From contig CM065889.1 in NCBI GenBank assembly GCA_033439255.1, positions 62,001-126,000 on the forward strand: a stretch of 64,000 bases of DNA, in the 5' to 3' direction. The DNA comes from Hericium rajendrae (taxonomy: Eukaryota > Basidiomycota > Agaricomycetes > Russulales > Hericiaceae). Below the pieces are notes generated by a model that was not told the DNA's origin, did no database searches, and saw only the letters and a list, made by a program, of their open reading frames with translations. The translations under genes were made by a program, and so were the position numbers. Shown here in pieces: positions 11,249-21,774 of this stretch (positions are counted from its first letter, which is position 1; the number at the start of each line of letters is the position of its first letter).

Positions 11249-13019
11249 CTATGCTATCTTCACACTCTGCATGCCGAATACGCATCAGTAGTGCGATAGG
11301 TCAGAAAACCGGATGACATACCTTGGCATACAACGAATCGACGACCTTGCTTACTTGCTCAAGCGTCTCTATCGCCGCGCCATACGTGTTCTGCCACAAA
11401 ACGTGAGAAAATAAGAAGAAAACATAGCTCTGGCTACGACGTACGTCTGCTTCCGGCTCGTCGAAGACGAGAAGGCACCCCCGGCCCTGGTCCAGCACGC
11501 CATAGAAGACCTTGTCGAGGATCATCTGCGACAGCCTGTGTATCGCAAGTTATTAGCGGCCACGGTAAAGGCAAAATGAGATGACACACTTCGTCTCGAC
11601 CGCTTGCCGGCCCTGCCCAACCTGTTGCGCGACGTACTCAATCTCGACGACCGAGTACGGCTCCACGATCCGGAGCAGATTCTGCTCAAGCAGTGTATCA
11701 TACAGCGCCGCGAGATGCGAGCGGATCGTGGGGTCCGACGACAGCTCTGCGCACACGCATCAGCACCATGTCAGCGGCCCGAAAACGGTAATGGGCGTAC
11801 CTTCTTTGTAGTCCCGCAGCGCCTTCTCGAAGTCGGCGAGATTCCGGTTTTGGTGCGCGCGTGCGATGGCGCGCATGCTCTCCACGTCGCGCAGCTGTGC
11901 GAACTTGGCCGCGAGCTTGATGGAGAGCAGGGACGTCACGTCTTCCGGCTGCAGCAGACGTCAGCAATGTCCGATTCGACGGACAGCCTCGAGGCGGGCG
12001 CTTACCATATTCAGCATGATCTTGCAGAGGAGCATGTACTTCAGCGCACCGAGCGCGCTAGGGTCGTCGTGCGAGCTCAGGTTCTCGAAGGTCTCGAAGA
12101 AGTACGAGTACGCGGTGGTGTAGTCCTTGTCCTCCGCGTGGAGAATGCCGGACTGGAGGTCGAGCGCGGCTTGGAGGTGAGGTGGGCAGTAGATGGAGTT
12201 CGCGGCGGTACGAGCCGAGGTGTGCGCGGCCTGCGATTATGCTCGTGAGATCCTGATTATCCTCCTGAGCATATACACGTACCTTGGCCTTGGGGAAGTT
12301 GCCGATGCCGCGGTAGACGCGAGATTCGAGGAGGTGGACCTCCGTCAGGATCATCTTGTCATCAAGGCGCCTCAACTCTGTGAGCAAGCCGTCGATGAGG
12401 GCCAGCGCCGCCTTGAATTGTTGTTGGTCCAGTAGGCTGCATGGCGCGGATGTCAGTATCAGACTGCCGAGATTCAGCAATGCCTTACAGCGCAGCCAGC
12501 CGCGTTTGAAGGCTCTGCTTCAGGAATATGCGCTTCTCGCTCTTTGCCCACTCGATGTTCTCGTTGAGGACGGCGATCTGGGTCTCCTGGCTGTCGGGCA
12601 CGGCATTGAAGAAATCAAGCAGGGTTCGGACTGCATGCGTCAGTATACAGTGCCTCCTTCCAATAAAGTAAATCGCTCACTGAGTTTTGCTGTCTTTGCT
12701 TTTGCGGTGCTCGACATGAACGACCGCGAGAGTTTAATGATATCGGCTAGACCCTGCGCATTCCTGTTACACAAGTAGCTCGATATTGAGTTTTAAAGCA
12801 CAGGTAGGACCAGACGCACTTCTGATCCCGATAAAGCTCGCCGAGCTTCACTAGAGCGACTTCCTGGTCCCGCAAGGCCTGGTCGCGCTCCTCGGATAAG
12901 TCCTTCGACGTCGAGGCGGACGCGGTGTCGAGGATCTGTTTGTAAAGGGCCTCCGCGCGGATCGGCTCCGTAGCCGAGACAGATTCTGCCTCCTTCAGAA
13001 GTGCTGTTGTGTCGACCAT
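11249..13019 (-). CDS. RPN6: 26S proteasome lid subunit Rpn6 (PSMD11)
   Basis: Ten exons (13019-12820, 12763-12681, 12630-12489, 12436-12283, 12230-12006, 11948-11801, 11746-11590, 11535-11445, 11390-11322, 11266-11249) join in frame to 428 residues, close to the roughly 420 of human PSMD11. Recognisable family segments are [28 protein letters not shown], the run [32 protein letters not shown], and the C-terminal PCI domain with [26 protein letters not shown] and [17 protein letters not shown]. The last exon is only 18 nt and adds SVKIA before the stop. Rpn6 is an alpha-solenoid plus PCI subunit that clamps the 19S lid to the 20S core and is essential in yeast. RPN7 lies 2.2 kb further right on the same strand. 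Confidence 0.95.
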
Positions 13020-13079
13020 GTTCGGCTGGTAAGAAGATGAGAAGGAACGCGTAGGCTAAGGATGGATTCAAGCAAGGTA

Positions 13080-13600
13080 GACGCGCAATTCACGCGCTGA
13101 CGCGTCCGGATTCCTATGTTGACTCGGGTTAGGGCTTATCTCTGGCGTTGACCATCAGCAAAAACGTGATAAAATGACAAAGCCTTATAAGGGATTATAA
13201 GGCCAAAAAGGCTACAATCTGACGAGGTTTGCACATTTTGACGCCAGGGGTTACAATCATGCCATTCGAATTTACAATATTCATAATCCTTCCCAAGGGC
13301 TGCCATCCCGGTGACCCTTCCCAAAGGTCATCGTGCCGACCGGGTTTGGCAGTCAGCATGGCATGATCATAATCCCTGGTAGCCCTTGCGAAGGACCACC
13401 AGCCTATGTAAAGGCTTGTCCTGGTGTCCGCAAATTGCATTTTAATTGTAATTTTTATGTTTTGTTTTGCAGTTTCCATGAGGTCTTCGGGGGCCATGAG
13501 AACAAAAGATAATGCATATTTTTATTCATGAAAAGCGGAAATTACAACAAATAACTAGTGTAATGAGTATACTAATGGAGAAAAGTGAAACATACGATCG
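13080..13600. other. intergenic, no supported gene
   Basis: AT-richer sequence upstream of RPN6. Reading frames here lack homology or splice support. Some short near-repeats of the type CCTTCCCAAGG/GTGACCC are visible but no defined element. Confidence 0.4.
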
Positions 13601-13609
13601 GCATCAGTC

Positions 13610-14510
13610 ACAGTGCATCGCATCGAATGGCCGCGTCAGACCCAGCTCGTACTGCGGAGGCCTTGACTGCCGAGTAGGTAAGTATGTGCGAGAAAGCGAC
13701 TGGCCGAGCGTCGCCGTGAGCCATCCAGAGCTGGTGATCCCAACAAAGGAGAGGATGAGCAATGTACACAGGATAGCAAGATACGAAAGTGCACAAAGGA
13801 CCTTGAGATGCACTTGCAGCATGCAGTCTTCAAGAAACGGCCAAGAAAACTGAAAACCAAGCGTAAGATCCAGCATTTCAGCTCGTCGCCGGAGATGGAT
13901 TGCAATCCACGCGCAGGGGGTGCTAGCAGTCAAGAAGGAGCACTGTGGACTGTTTGAATGGCACTATAGCACCTGAAAGTGAAAACAAATAGAAACAGGC
14001 TGCGGGGACGATGCCAGTTGCGCGCAATGATGGCAAGAGGAAAGACAACTGGTAAAGTTCGGCGCAGCCTCACGTCGCAATTATATGAGTCGTTTAGGGC
14101 AAGCGGTAGCTCACCTTGTCTTTCAACGACACTGTTACCAACCACCGTACCGTGAATAACGAGCAAATGGTCATCGGGGCCAGCATCCGGAAGCATTGAG
14201 CGCTGGCGAACGGCAAGCAGGGGGTCTCATCGAAAGGTCCCGCAAGCCTGCCAGGAGATCTAGAATAGATTATATGTATGGGGAATACTTATGAAAACTC
14301 ACCAGTGACATCTGGAGTTGGGATGGCACGAGCAAGCCGTTGAGATATTGGAATAGCTATACATTGTTGCGGCATACCCTTACAAGGGTTGGTATACCGC
14401 CGCCGTGACGGTGACGCGTTACAAACATCACCAGGGAGTCCCATTCTATCCCGTTTTCGCTGATGACGGAGGTTAACTGTCACAAACTTGTTGTAACCTT
14501 GCAACAACAC
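13610..14510 (-). other. possible small spliced gene, minus strand, unrecognised
   Basis: Several short minus-strand frames are separated by good splice sites. One begins at the internal Met of the 14510-14289 frame (MGLPGDVCNASPSRR) and ends at a GTGAGT donor near 14302. An acceptor TTCTAG follows near 14260. A second frame around 14196-14110 (MLPDAGPDDHLLVIHGTVVG) ends at GTGAGC. A third frame at 13933-13607 carries a hydrophobic stretch (LCALSYLAILCTLLILSFVG) like a membrane helix. I could not join these into one continuous frame, so no product is proposed. It may be a small membrane protein, a decayed gene or chance. Confidence 0.2.
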
Positions 14511-14519
14511 AATGAATGT

Positions 14520-15190
14520 TGAAATCGGTGTCGGTCGATTGGATATCGAGCCGTGGCGCGCATGATTAGATAACAGATAAGATAGATTAGATTACAATTT
14601 TCTGATGATTTCCTGTATTTAGTCTACAGTAGCTACGAAAGACCCCCTCGCGCGTTTGCGAGGGTTCCCTGCTACCCCGGCCCATTGAGCTGTTCGACAG
14701 CCAATTCCAACAATGAATTCCTCTGATATTGCACTGGAGCTAAAGACGGGCATGCCGTCATGACAACACTAGTGCTTCGGTGCGGATGAACCGCCGTATA
14801 CATACTACGGGTTGTGCTCTTGATTGTCTAAATTCCCAAGCCTCATACAGACATTGCAGGGTGCAGCTCTCCGGGGACTCGCAACTAATGCGTCCCATTT
14901 CACGTCTGACATTATACTCAATGCCCTCCTGCGGACCATGCGCAGGTAATTTGAGAGTCAAGGATCCCCTCGGGTGGATACTTGGTTTACCACATGGAGG
15001 AGCTCGTGGCCGAAGACCGAACAGATGCGAGACCGAAGCTAACACGCAGAGACAGTCCTACAGAGCCCAAATGTCCCCGAATACACCCTGAACACATTGC
15101 GAATCCACACCACTGCAGAGGACATGCGAACTCATCGAGTACGCAAGGGAGTATGCTACAGTACACGTGCCGATTTACATCTACCGTCCA
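14520..15190. other. intergenic, nothing recognised
   Basis: Frames on both strands are short with no splice or motif support. The region contains the presumed 3' flank of RPN7. Confidence 0.4.
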
Positions 15191-15191
15191 T

Positions 15192-16567
15192 CTAGTACAG
15201 CACCTTGCTCAGCCGCTGCACGTTGTTCAGCAGGATATCGCCCTTCCGCACAACCGTGTCACACTGCTGGTTCTTCAGCGATGGCCGGTTCGTCTCGACC
15301 ACGCCGTGCACCTTGTCGATCGACGCATGCAGCCGGCCCGAGGCGATGAACCGCGACAGTTCACTATAATAAAATCTCAGATCGTGCGGACGAAGAAGGT
15401 GTCTAGCTGCTTACTTGTCGACGAAATCGACGGTCACGCCGAATGCGCCGCTCAGGCTTTCGAGTGTGAGCGAGCGGTAGGACTCGAGGAGCTGCGTGTA
15501 AGCCAGGATGCGCATTTCGCGCACGTAGTAGCGGGTGTGGGGGGCCAGGAAACGTGAGGGGAGGAGGTGGGTTTGCTCGAGCGTTGCTGGGGACAGGGAG
15601 TGAGCTGTGGGCGCGATCGTAATAACGGAAATCCGCATACCCAATGCGACAAAGAATTTGTCGTAATGACTTTCATACAAACTCTTAATGAGGTCCGCGA
15701 GTACTGGGAGTTCTGGAAGCGCTTGGTTGACCTCGGGCGAAGCGATAATCTGCGAAATCGGTAAGGCTAGATAGATCAGACTAAACAGGCATCATTCGCA
15801 CCTTCTTCTTCAGGTCTACGCGAGACAGTGTGAGGGCACCGGCGATGATGGTTAGCGCTACGAAATCATTATAAGGAACAAGTTCCGTAGCCGTGAACGT
15901 TGATAGCGCGTCAATGAACAGCTCGCCGGCAGGCTTGAATTGGCGAATGGACAGAAGGTGGAGGCCGCGGTACACCTTTAGACGGTTACGACGATCCCAG
16001 TCACCGCCCTTCTCAATCAGTGCCTCGGCCTTTGCGAGATTCTCGGTAACGAGCTGGTTGTCTCCAAAGAAGAAACCGATCCGGACGAGGGTGAGCGTGA
16101 TGTCTATCCGCGCACCAAGCCCCGGCGTCTTCTCGAGAGCCAACTTCTGTGCGTCGACTGCTTTATCCTAGACAGAGACAACGGGTACACAGTCAATCTT
16201 GACACACACACGCTTGACACGGACCAACCTTCTCGCCTATCCTCGTCAAGTGATTCGCCTTCGCGCGCAACGCATCCGAGATCTCGCTCTCGCCCTCGGT
16301 CTCCTCCGCATCGTTCAACCGACCCTCAATCTTGTTGAGCTCCTCTTCGTTCTCCTCCTCCATTTTGGCCGCGAGCGCCTCGTCGAGCGGCAGCACGCCC
16401 GCGGACGCTACGAGGCGGTAGTACGGGGCCATCTTGTCGGCTTCGATGCCGGCGAGAAGCGAATGGCGCGCATGTTCCTGGAGGTGGTCGAATTTTGGCT
16501 GCTTTAGGGTGAAGAAATGCTGCGCGAGAGCGAGATTTGGGATGGGCAGGACGGTTTCTTCAGACAT
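15192..16567 (-). CDS. RPN7: 26S proteasome lid subunit Rpn7 (PSMD6)
   Basis: Five exons (16567-16229, 16167-15802, 15749-15641, 15586-15415, 15363-15192) give 385 residues, matching the 389 of human PSMD6. The start is the second Met of the open frame (MSEETVLPIPNLALAQHFF), which fits the family N-terminus. Family blocks include GLGARIDITLTLVRIGFFFGDNQLV, DWDRRNRLKVYRGLHLLSIR, then the PCI domain ending in ASGRLHASIDKVHGVVET and ILLNNVQRLSKVLY. Rpn7 binds Rpn6 and Sem1/Rpn15 in lid assembly (known). The gene sits upstream of RPN6 in the same orientation, so the two partner subunits are nearly adjacent. Confidence 0.95.
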
Positions 16568-16885
16568 TGTAGAATGTAAGGTCAATTGAGTCTCGAGAAC
16601 GAGACGCGACGCGTCAGTACTGATGTGACAGTGACCTAGGCGGTCACGCTAATGACTGCCGGCAGTCACCACCACCTCTGCTTCACGTCATTTCAACGTT
16701 CATATACAACCTCGCCGTCGACGAGTCCTGAAAGCTCCTTGAACTTGGAAAAATACTTTTCTAAAGCTACGTTGTCGGCTTGACTCGATTCGTTCACAGT
16801 TGTTCTTGCGTATCCGCGTCTCGTCTCCATAATTCCAGTCACAGGCTCTCACATCCCACCCGCGACTGTCAACGCAAATTTGGCA

Positions 16886-17170
16886 ATGTCGCTAGCATTC
16901 AACGAGTCAAATGAAGCAAATTGGCCGTTCATTGGCGGTTCAACTACTGCTAATGCAGAAGACAGCTCGATAGCAACTGCCGAGGCGACTACGATCCATT
17001 AACCCACCATGACATCCCCTTCATCTGATGTAAAGGGAAGGCAAAAGCAGACGTGTATAACTAGAACGGATGCCTTGAAGCAAACGCATAATGTCAAGTT
17101 GAAGAAGCATATCGCGTCCCGACCCTTTCCCAACCGTACGTATGTCCGTCTCTGCGATAGTCCATCATGA
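16886..17170 (+). other. two short in-line ORFs, uncertain
   Basis: A 38-codon frame (16886-17002, begins MSLAFNESNEANWPF) is followed within 10 bp by a 53-codon frame (17009-17170, begins MTSPSSDVKGRQKQ) with the basic stretch KLKKHIASRPFPN running into a GTACGT donor-like site. The composition is plausible for coding sequence and the strand is divergent from RPN7, but no family is recognised and the second frame may need an intron. Could be a small protein gene or leader ORFs of a transcript. Confidence 0.2.
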
Positions 17171-17330
17171 GGGCAACTGCATCACTGTTCGCATGAGACG
17201 GCATTAGGCTCGTACCTGGAATGATGCAAGGTCTTTGTTGTGCAGGACGGGTGAGCTTTCTCTATGACTCATGCACAATGCAAGGCGAATGTCTCAAGCA
17301 CTCGCAGACACATGTCAGGTCCTACAGGCT

Positions 17331-17624
17331 TTATATCTCAACATTGGGCGCTGCTATACCCCATCTGACGGCATTAATTGTGTCATTGTCACAAAATCTT
17401 CCTTTTCCAGCCAACGAGATCCAAACATTGAGGTTCTTCCAGAAACCGTCGAGGTGCAAAATGGGCAGATCCCTGAGGCCGAAGACGAGGGCATATTCTA
17501 TCGTATGCGAGGCAAGTCTATACTTGTCTCTGAGCGTTGTCATCAAAGTTGGTGATGGAGTAGAATGAGAAGGCAGTTCTGTGCGGGAAGCGGGCCGCCA
17601 GGCGAAAGCATCTGACAGGCCCAC
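17331..17624 (-). other. unassigned open frame, minus strand
   Basis: Open for 97 codons with reasonably balanced composition in its second half (LRDKYRLASHTIEYALVFGLRDLP). No domain recognised and no joining exon found. It lies just outside the left arm of the inverted duplication. Confidence 0.15.
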
Positions 17625-17837
17625 ACTGAGCGCTCGGGCCGGTCAGATCTTTGATTGAAGTACCACGACATGGACCAGGACTTGTGTGTTGGTGCGTGTA
17701 CTGTAGTACACTCTCCCGTGTATCTGCTTGTATCTGACAGGCGCTACCATGGATTCCGCAGCCTATCTGACAGGAACGTGTTGCGGCTAATAGATGCTTT
17801 TGGATTTAGGAAGGACATGCATAGCTTTAATTGCTGC

Positions 17838-19205
17838 TCGGTCTACTACTCGGCCTTCGGTGGAGCTCCTCGAGCAACGCAGCGAACTGAGATATGCGCG
17901 CACATCGCATATATATACCAACGCTGGCTGTCTGCGTCTGTCTACGTAGTACGTACTGTACGTGCCACCTCTTTGTTTCAGTGGGATCGCTACGGAATAC
18001 ACTTCCGTCCATCCATCCATCCTACGTGGCGTTGCGATATTGACTGCGCATCACAACGCTAACGCACACCGAAAATGACATGCAGGATCCACAACGATTC
18101 GGCGTCAACGAGACTGCGCGGGCGCTCGCTGAGCGCTATCAGTGTGTAGGTCGGACAGCATAAACGTGCATGCCTGAAACGAGCACCTATTTATTGAGCA
18201 GTCTCCAGGTGCTATGACAGCAACATCACCCACAACGCCCCCCAATCCATCCACTTTTCTCCATATCATGAAGGTCTACTCCATTGGCGCGTCGCGCAAC
18301 ATTGGCTACTTCGCCAGTGTGCGGCTCCTGGGTTTGTGTCCGAGTCTGTCCACCCGCACCGTGGCTTACCTTGTTCTGTTACAGAAAAGGGCCACACGGT
18401 CACCTTCCTCCTGCGCAACACTAACGCATTCGCCGATGACGCGTTGATTCAGAGATATCTGCGGAGCGGCACCGCGCGCCTCGTCAAGGGCGACGCACTG
18501 AACAAGGACGACGTCGAGCGTGGCTGGGCCGCCGCGGCCGCCCCCAGCCCATCGGACATGGACCCCGCCTTGCCCGCGCCCGTCGACACCCTCATCTTCT
18601 CCGTCGGTACGTACGCCCGCCCGCCTACCCCGCAGCACGCCTGACGCCTCGCAGGCGGTCTGCCGAACTTCTCCATCCTACACGGCGTCGTCCTCGACCC
18701 GCCCGACCTCTGCACACGTACCCTCCTCAATACGCTCGCCACCCTCCCGACCCCCGCGCCCCGCCTCGTCGCCTTAAGCAGCACGGGCCTCTCGCGCCCC
18801 TCGAACGCCAACCTCCCGCTCGCGATCCGCCTGCTCTATCGCCTCTTCCACTCGGCGCACATAGACAAACAGGCCATGGAACGCGTGCTCGCGCGCGCGG
18901 GCGGCGCCGCGTGCGCGCCAGCCACGGAGCCCGTCGCGCCCGGGCTGCTGCCGGGCGGGTGGGAGGCGCACGTGCCGGCGCACGCGGTGGATGCGGTCGT
19001 GGTGCGACCGGCACTGCTGACGGACGGAGAGTGCCGCGCGGAGACGAAGGGCGCGGGCGCCGTGCGCGTGCGTGCGGAGGGCGATTTGCCGGTGAAGGGC
19101 GGGTACACGGTGGGCAGGAGGGACGTGGCGTGGTTTATTGCGGAACGCTTGCTCGGGGGCGAGTGGGAGGAGTGGAAGGGCAAGGGCGTGTCGTTGGCAT
19201 ATTGA
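17838..19205 (+). repeat. left arm of an inverted duplication carrying an SDR-like gene
   Basis: The DNA from about 17.84 kb to 19.2 kb matches, in inverted orientation, about 21.1 kb down to 19.77 kb. The match covers the whole gene and also upstream blocks such as GTCTACGTAGTACGT, the block around CACAACGCTAA, and CGCTCGCTGAGCG. The arms have diverged by small indels and substitutions; coding parts match best. Confidence 0.75.
18268..19205 (+). CDS. atypical SDR / Rossmann-fold NAD(P)-binding protein, copy A
   Basis: Exons 18268-18331, 18385-18606 and 18655-19205 give 278 residues, in frame. The N-terminus MKVYSIGASRNIGYF is a nucleotide-binding loop (G-A-S-x-N-I-G) followed by VRLLEKGHTVTFLLRN, the usual beta-alpha-beta start of a Rossmann fold. 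ARLVKGDALNKDDVERGW is the matching beta3 region, and VDTLIFSVGG and LVALSSTG are the later strands. The C-terminus has GGYTVGRRDVAWFIAERLL, as in NmrA/atypical SDR proteins. No classical YxxxK is evident, so catalysis is uncertain. An inverted, equally long copy faces it 570 bp downstream. Likely cytosolic. Confidence 0.75.
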
Positions 19206-19773
19206 GATGCGGGTATTGTGTGTATGTTACCCCGGGCCATGGGCTAGCGTGTGCGATGCTACTGTGGATTTGGCGAATAACCCTCATTATCCTCTCTCAC
19301 AATATTTGTACTAATGAATACTTTTCCCCGTATATTCTCTTCGTGATGCTGAAGTCACGCACGCACCATGAGTTCGCTTTATTCTGTTTAACCGCCTGCG
19401 GCCGATTGCCCTATATTACGCCTAGTTCAGCGGGGTCGATGGGTGGAATTGCATTCAGTATTTGGACACAATTAATTAGATGCTTTCTTTCAACAGGATT
19501 CGAAATCTTGGGAGGCGGAAGATATGGTCCTGTTGGATGAGACGCCCTGACCTCAGTAGCGCGAATCCAGAGTTTGGACTCGCAAGGTCTAAGGCGATTT
19601 GAGTGCATTCTGCCAGAAGGACGATATCAGAGTCTACGGAAAAGGTCATCCAGTAATTCATTAAGACAGACATTCCAGGAGAAAAGCATTCAGTGGGTTA
19701 GACTACAGTGGTATCACACACGCCAGTCCATGGTCCGGGCCCCGGGATAACATACCCACAACACACCCACGCC
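19206..19773. other. spacer between the convergent duplicate genes
   Basis: No gene supported. It contains one copy (about 19380-19500) of a dispersed 120-bp repeat. Confidence 0.5.
19380..19500 (+). repeat. dispersed ~120-bp repeat, copy 1
   Basis: Starts TATTCTGTTTAACCGCCTGC and matches the reverse strand of 21481-21604 at roughly 70 percent or more by eye, including CCGCCTGCGGCCG and CGCCCTATAT-like blocks. It does not occupy the same place in the two arms of the SDR duplication, so it is an independent repeat. Confidence 0.55.
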
Positions 19774-20710
19774 TCAATAGGCCAACGACACGCCCTTGCC
19801 CTTGTACTGCTCCCACTCGCCCCCGAGCAAGCGTTCCGCGATAAACCACCCCACGTCCTTCCTGCTCACCGTGTACCCACCCTTCACCGCCGCGTCGTCC
19901 CGCGCGCGCACGCGCACGGCGCGCGGGCCCTTCGTCTCCGCGCGGCACTCGCCGTCCGTCAGCAGCGCCGGCCGCACGACGACCGCGTCCACCGCGCGCG
20001 CCGGCACGCGCGCCTCCCACCCGTCAGGCAGCAGCCCCGGCGTGACGGGCTCTGTGGCCGGCGCGCACGCGGCGCCGCCCACACGCGCGAGCACGCGCTC
20101 CGCGGCCTGCTTGTCCGCGTGCGGCGAGTGCCCGAGGAGGTAGAGCATGCGGACCGCGAGCGGGAGGTCCGCCCTCGCGGTGGGCGAGAGGCCTGTGGAC
20201 GTCAGGGCGACGAGGCGCGGCGCGGGGGTCGGGAGGGTGGACAGCGCGTTGAGGAGCGCGTGCGTGCAGAGGTCGGGCGGGTCGAGGACGAAGCCGTGTA
20301 TGCCGCGGAAGCTCGGTATGCCGCCTGCGAGGCGTTAGGCGCGCGAGGGGTGGCTTGGTGGGCGTGCGTACCGACGGAGAAGATGAGGGTGTCGACGGGC
20401 GCGGGTGAGGCGGGGTCTGCGTCCGACGGGCACGCGGCGGCTGCGGCGGCCCAGCCGCGCTCGACGTCGTCCTTGTTCAGCGCGTCGCCCTTGACGAGGC
20501 GCGCGGTGCCGCTCCGCACATATTTTTGAATCAGCGCGTCATAGGCGAATGCATCGATATTGCGCAGGAGAAAAGTGACCGTGTGGCCTTTTTCTGTAAG
20601 AGATGAAGGTGAGCCGTGGTGCGGGTAGACAGACTTGGACACGAACCCAGGAGCCGCACGCTGGCGAAGTAGCCGATGTTGCGCGACGCGCCGATAGAGT
20701 AGACTTTCAT
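19774..20710 (-). CDS. atypical SDR / Rossmann-fold NAD(P)-binding protein, copy B
   Basis: Exons 20710-20647, 20593-20372 and 20324-19774 have exactly the same lengths (64, 222 and 551 nt) and phases as copy A and encode 278 residues. The loop IGASRNIGYF and the C-terminal KGGYTVSRKDVGWFIAERLL are kept. Differences cluster in the third exon (for example IPSFRGIHGF against LPNFSILHGV). Both copies are open throughout, which suggests selection on both or a recent event. Convergent with copy A; read-through transcription could yield double-stranded RNA (inference). Confidence 0.75.
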
Positions 20711-21105
20711 GGCGTGGAGAGAAGTGGATGGTTTAGTAGACGTTGGGGATGCTGTTGCAGTTGCTGTCATAGCACCTGCACACCGCCCAATAAATAGGAG
20801 CTCGTCTCAGGCGGACGTTGACCATGCCCTTCCGCATTGCTAACGCTCAGCGAGCGCTGCGCAGTTTCATTGATGCCGAATCATCATGGATCGGGCACGT
20901 CGACTTCGGGTGTGCTTAGCGTTGTGATCATGATGCGCAGCCGATACCGTAAGGTCGCGTAGGAAAGATGGAGGCAAGAAAATGTATTCCGCAGCGGGCC
21001 CATTGTACAACAAATTAAAGCCATGGCACGTACTACGTAGACAGGCATAGAGCTACGTTACGCACACTCGGGCAGCTCCACCAGTAGACGAAGCAGCAAG
21101 CAAAA
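19774..21105 (-). repeat. right arm of the inverted duplication
   Basis: Inverted counterpart of 17838-19205; similarity runs from the stop codon of copy B through its promoter to about 21.1 kb. Confidence 0.75.
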
Positions 21106-21774
21106 CTATGCACTATGTCATCCAGAAGATCTCCTCTTCAAACCAGGTAGTAGGTACTTTACAACAGCCTACGCTAGTGTATCATCTTTCGTCGTATTCT
21201 CTAACTGTATCAGCTTGACAGCTGACACGCATACGCAACGCACACGCAGTATGTAGCGCTGGGCACCATTGGCGCCGCCGCTATATCATTTCCCAAACGC
21301 CTTTATACGACCCTGCGTGCGCAGCGCTGCGTTGGCTATTCCCCCCTCTACGGCCACCTCTCGCCGGTAGTGATCCGCATGAGTAAGGATGCAGCCGTGC
21401 TGAGCATGGCGGTTACGGACACGCTGCAGATATCCCGCAGCATCCACCAAGCCATAGCGCGTCGCCATGCCTCGCTTCCCCTCCCATACGGTCCAAAAAA
21501 GATCTTCTATAAATTGCGTTTGAATACTGGATACATTTCCATCCACGGACCCCACCGAACGAGGCATGATATAGGGCGAGCGGCCGCAGGCGGTCAGACA
21601 GAATACACAGCGCATGACGAGATATACAGTTGACGACAGGTAAAGATGCATAGAGCGGCGAATGCAGAACATGAGCGGGGGGAATTACGACGCACAAACG
21701 GTGGGGGACGCGCTGAGAAATCCGAAAGACTATGAGCAAATAACGTAACACGCACACACACACACAGAGACGCC
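21106..21774. other. intergenic 3' of SKN7, with dispersed repeat
   Basis: No gene supported. Holds the second copy of the ~120-bp repeat at 21481-21604 and a short CA-rich tract at about 21749-21766. Confidence 0.45.
21481..21604 (-). repeat. dispersed ~120-bp repeat, copy 2
   Basis: Reverse complement resembles 19380-19500; see that entry. A short frame through both copies reads FCLTACGR.PYI, but this is probably incidental. Confidence 0.5.

Noticed and set aside
21749-21766. CA-repeat as a functional element
   Set aside because: A short microsatellite of about nine dinucleotides; nothing further to support a role.
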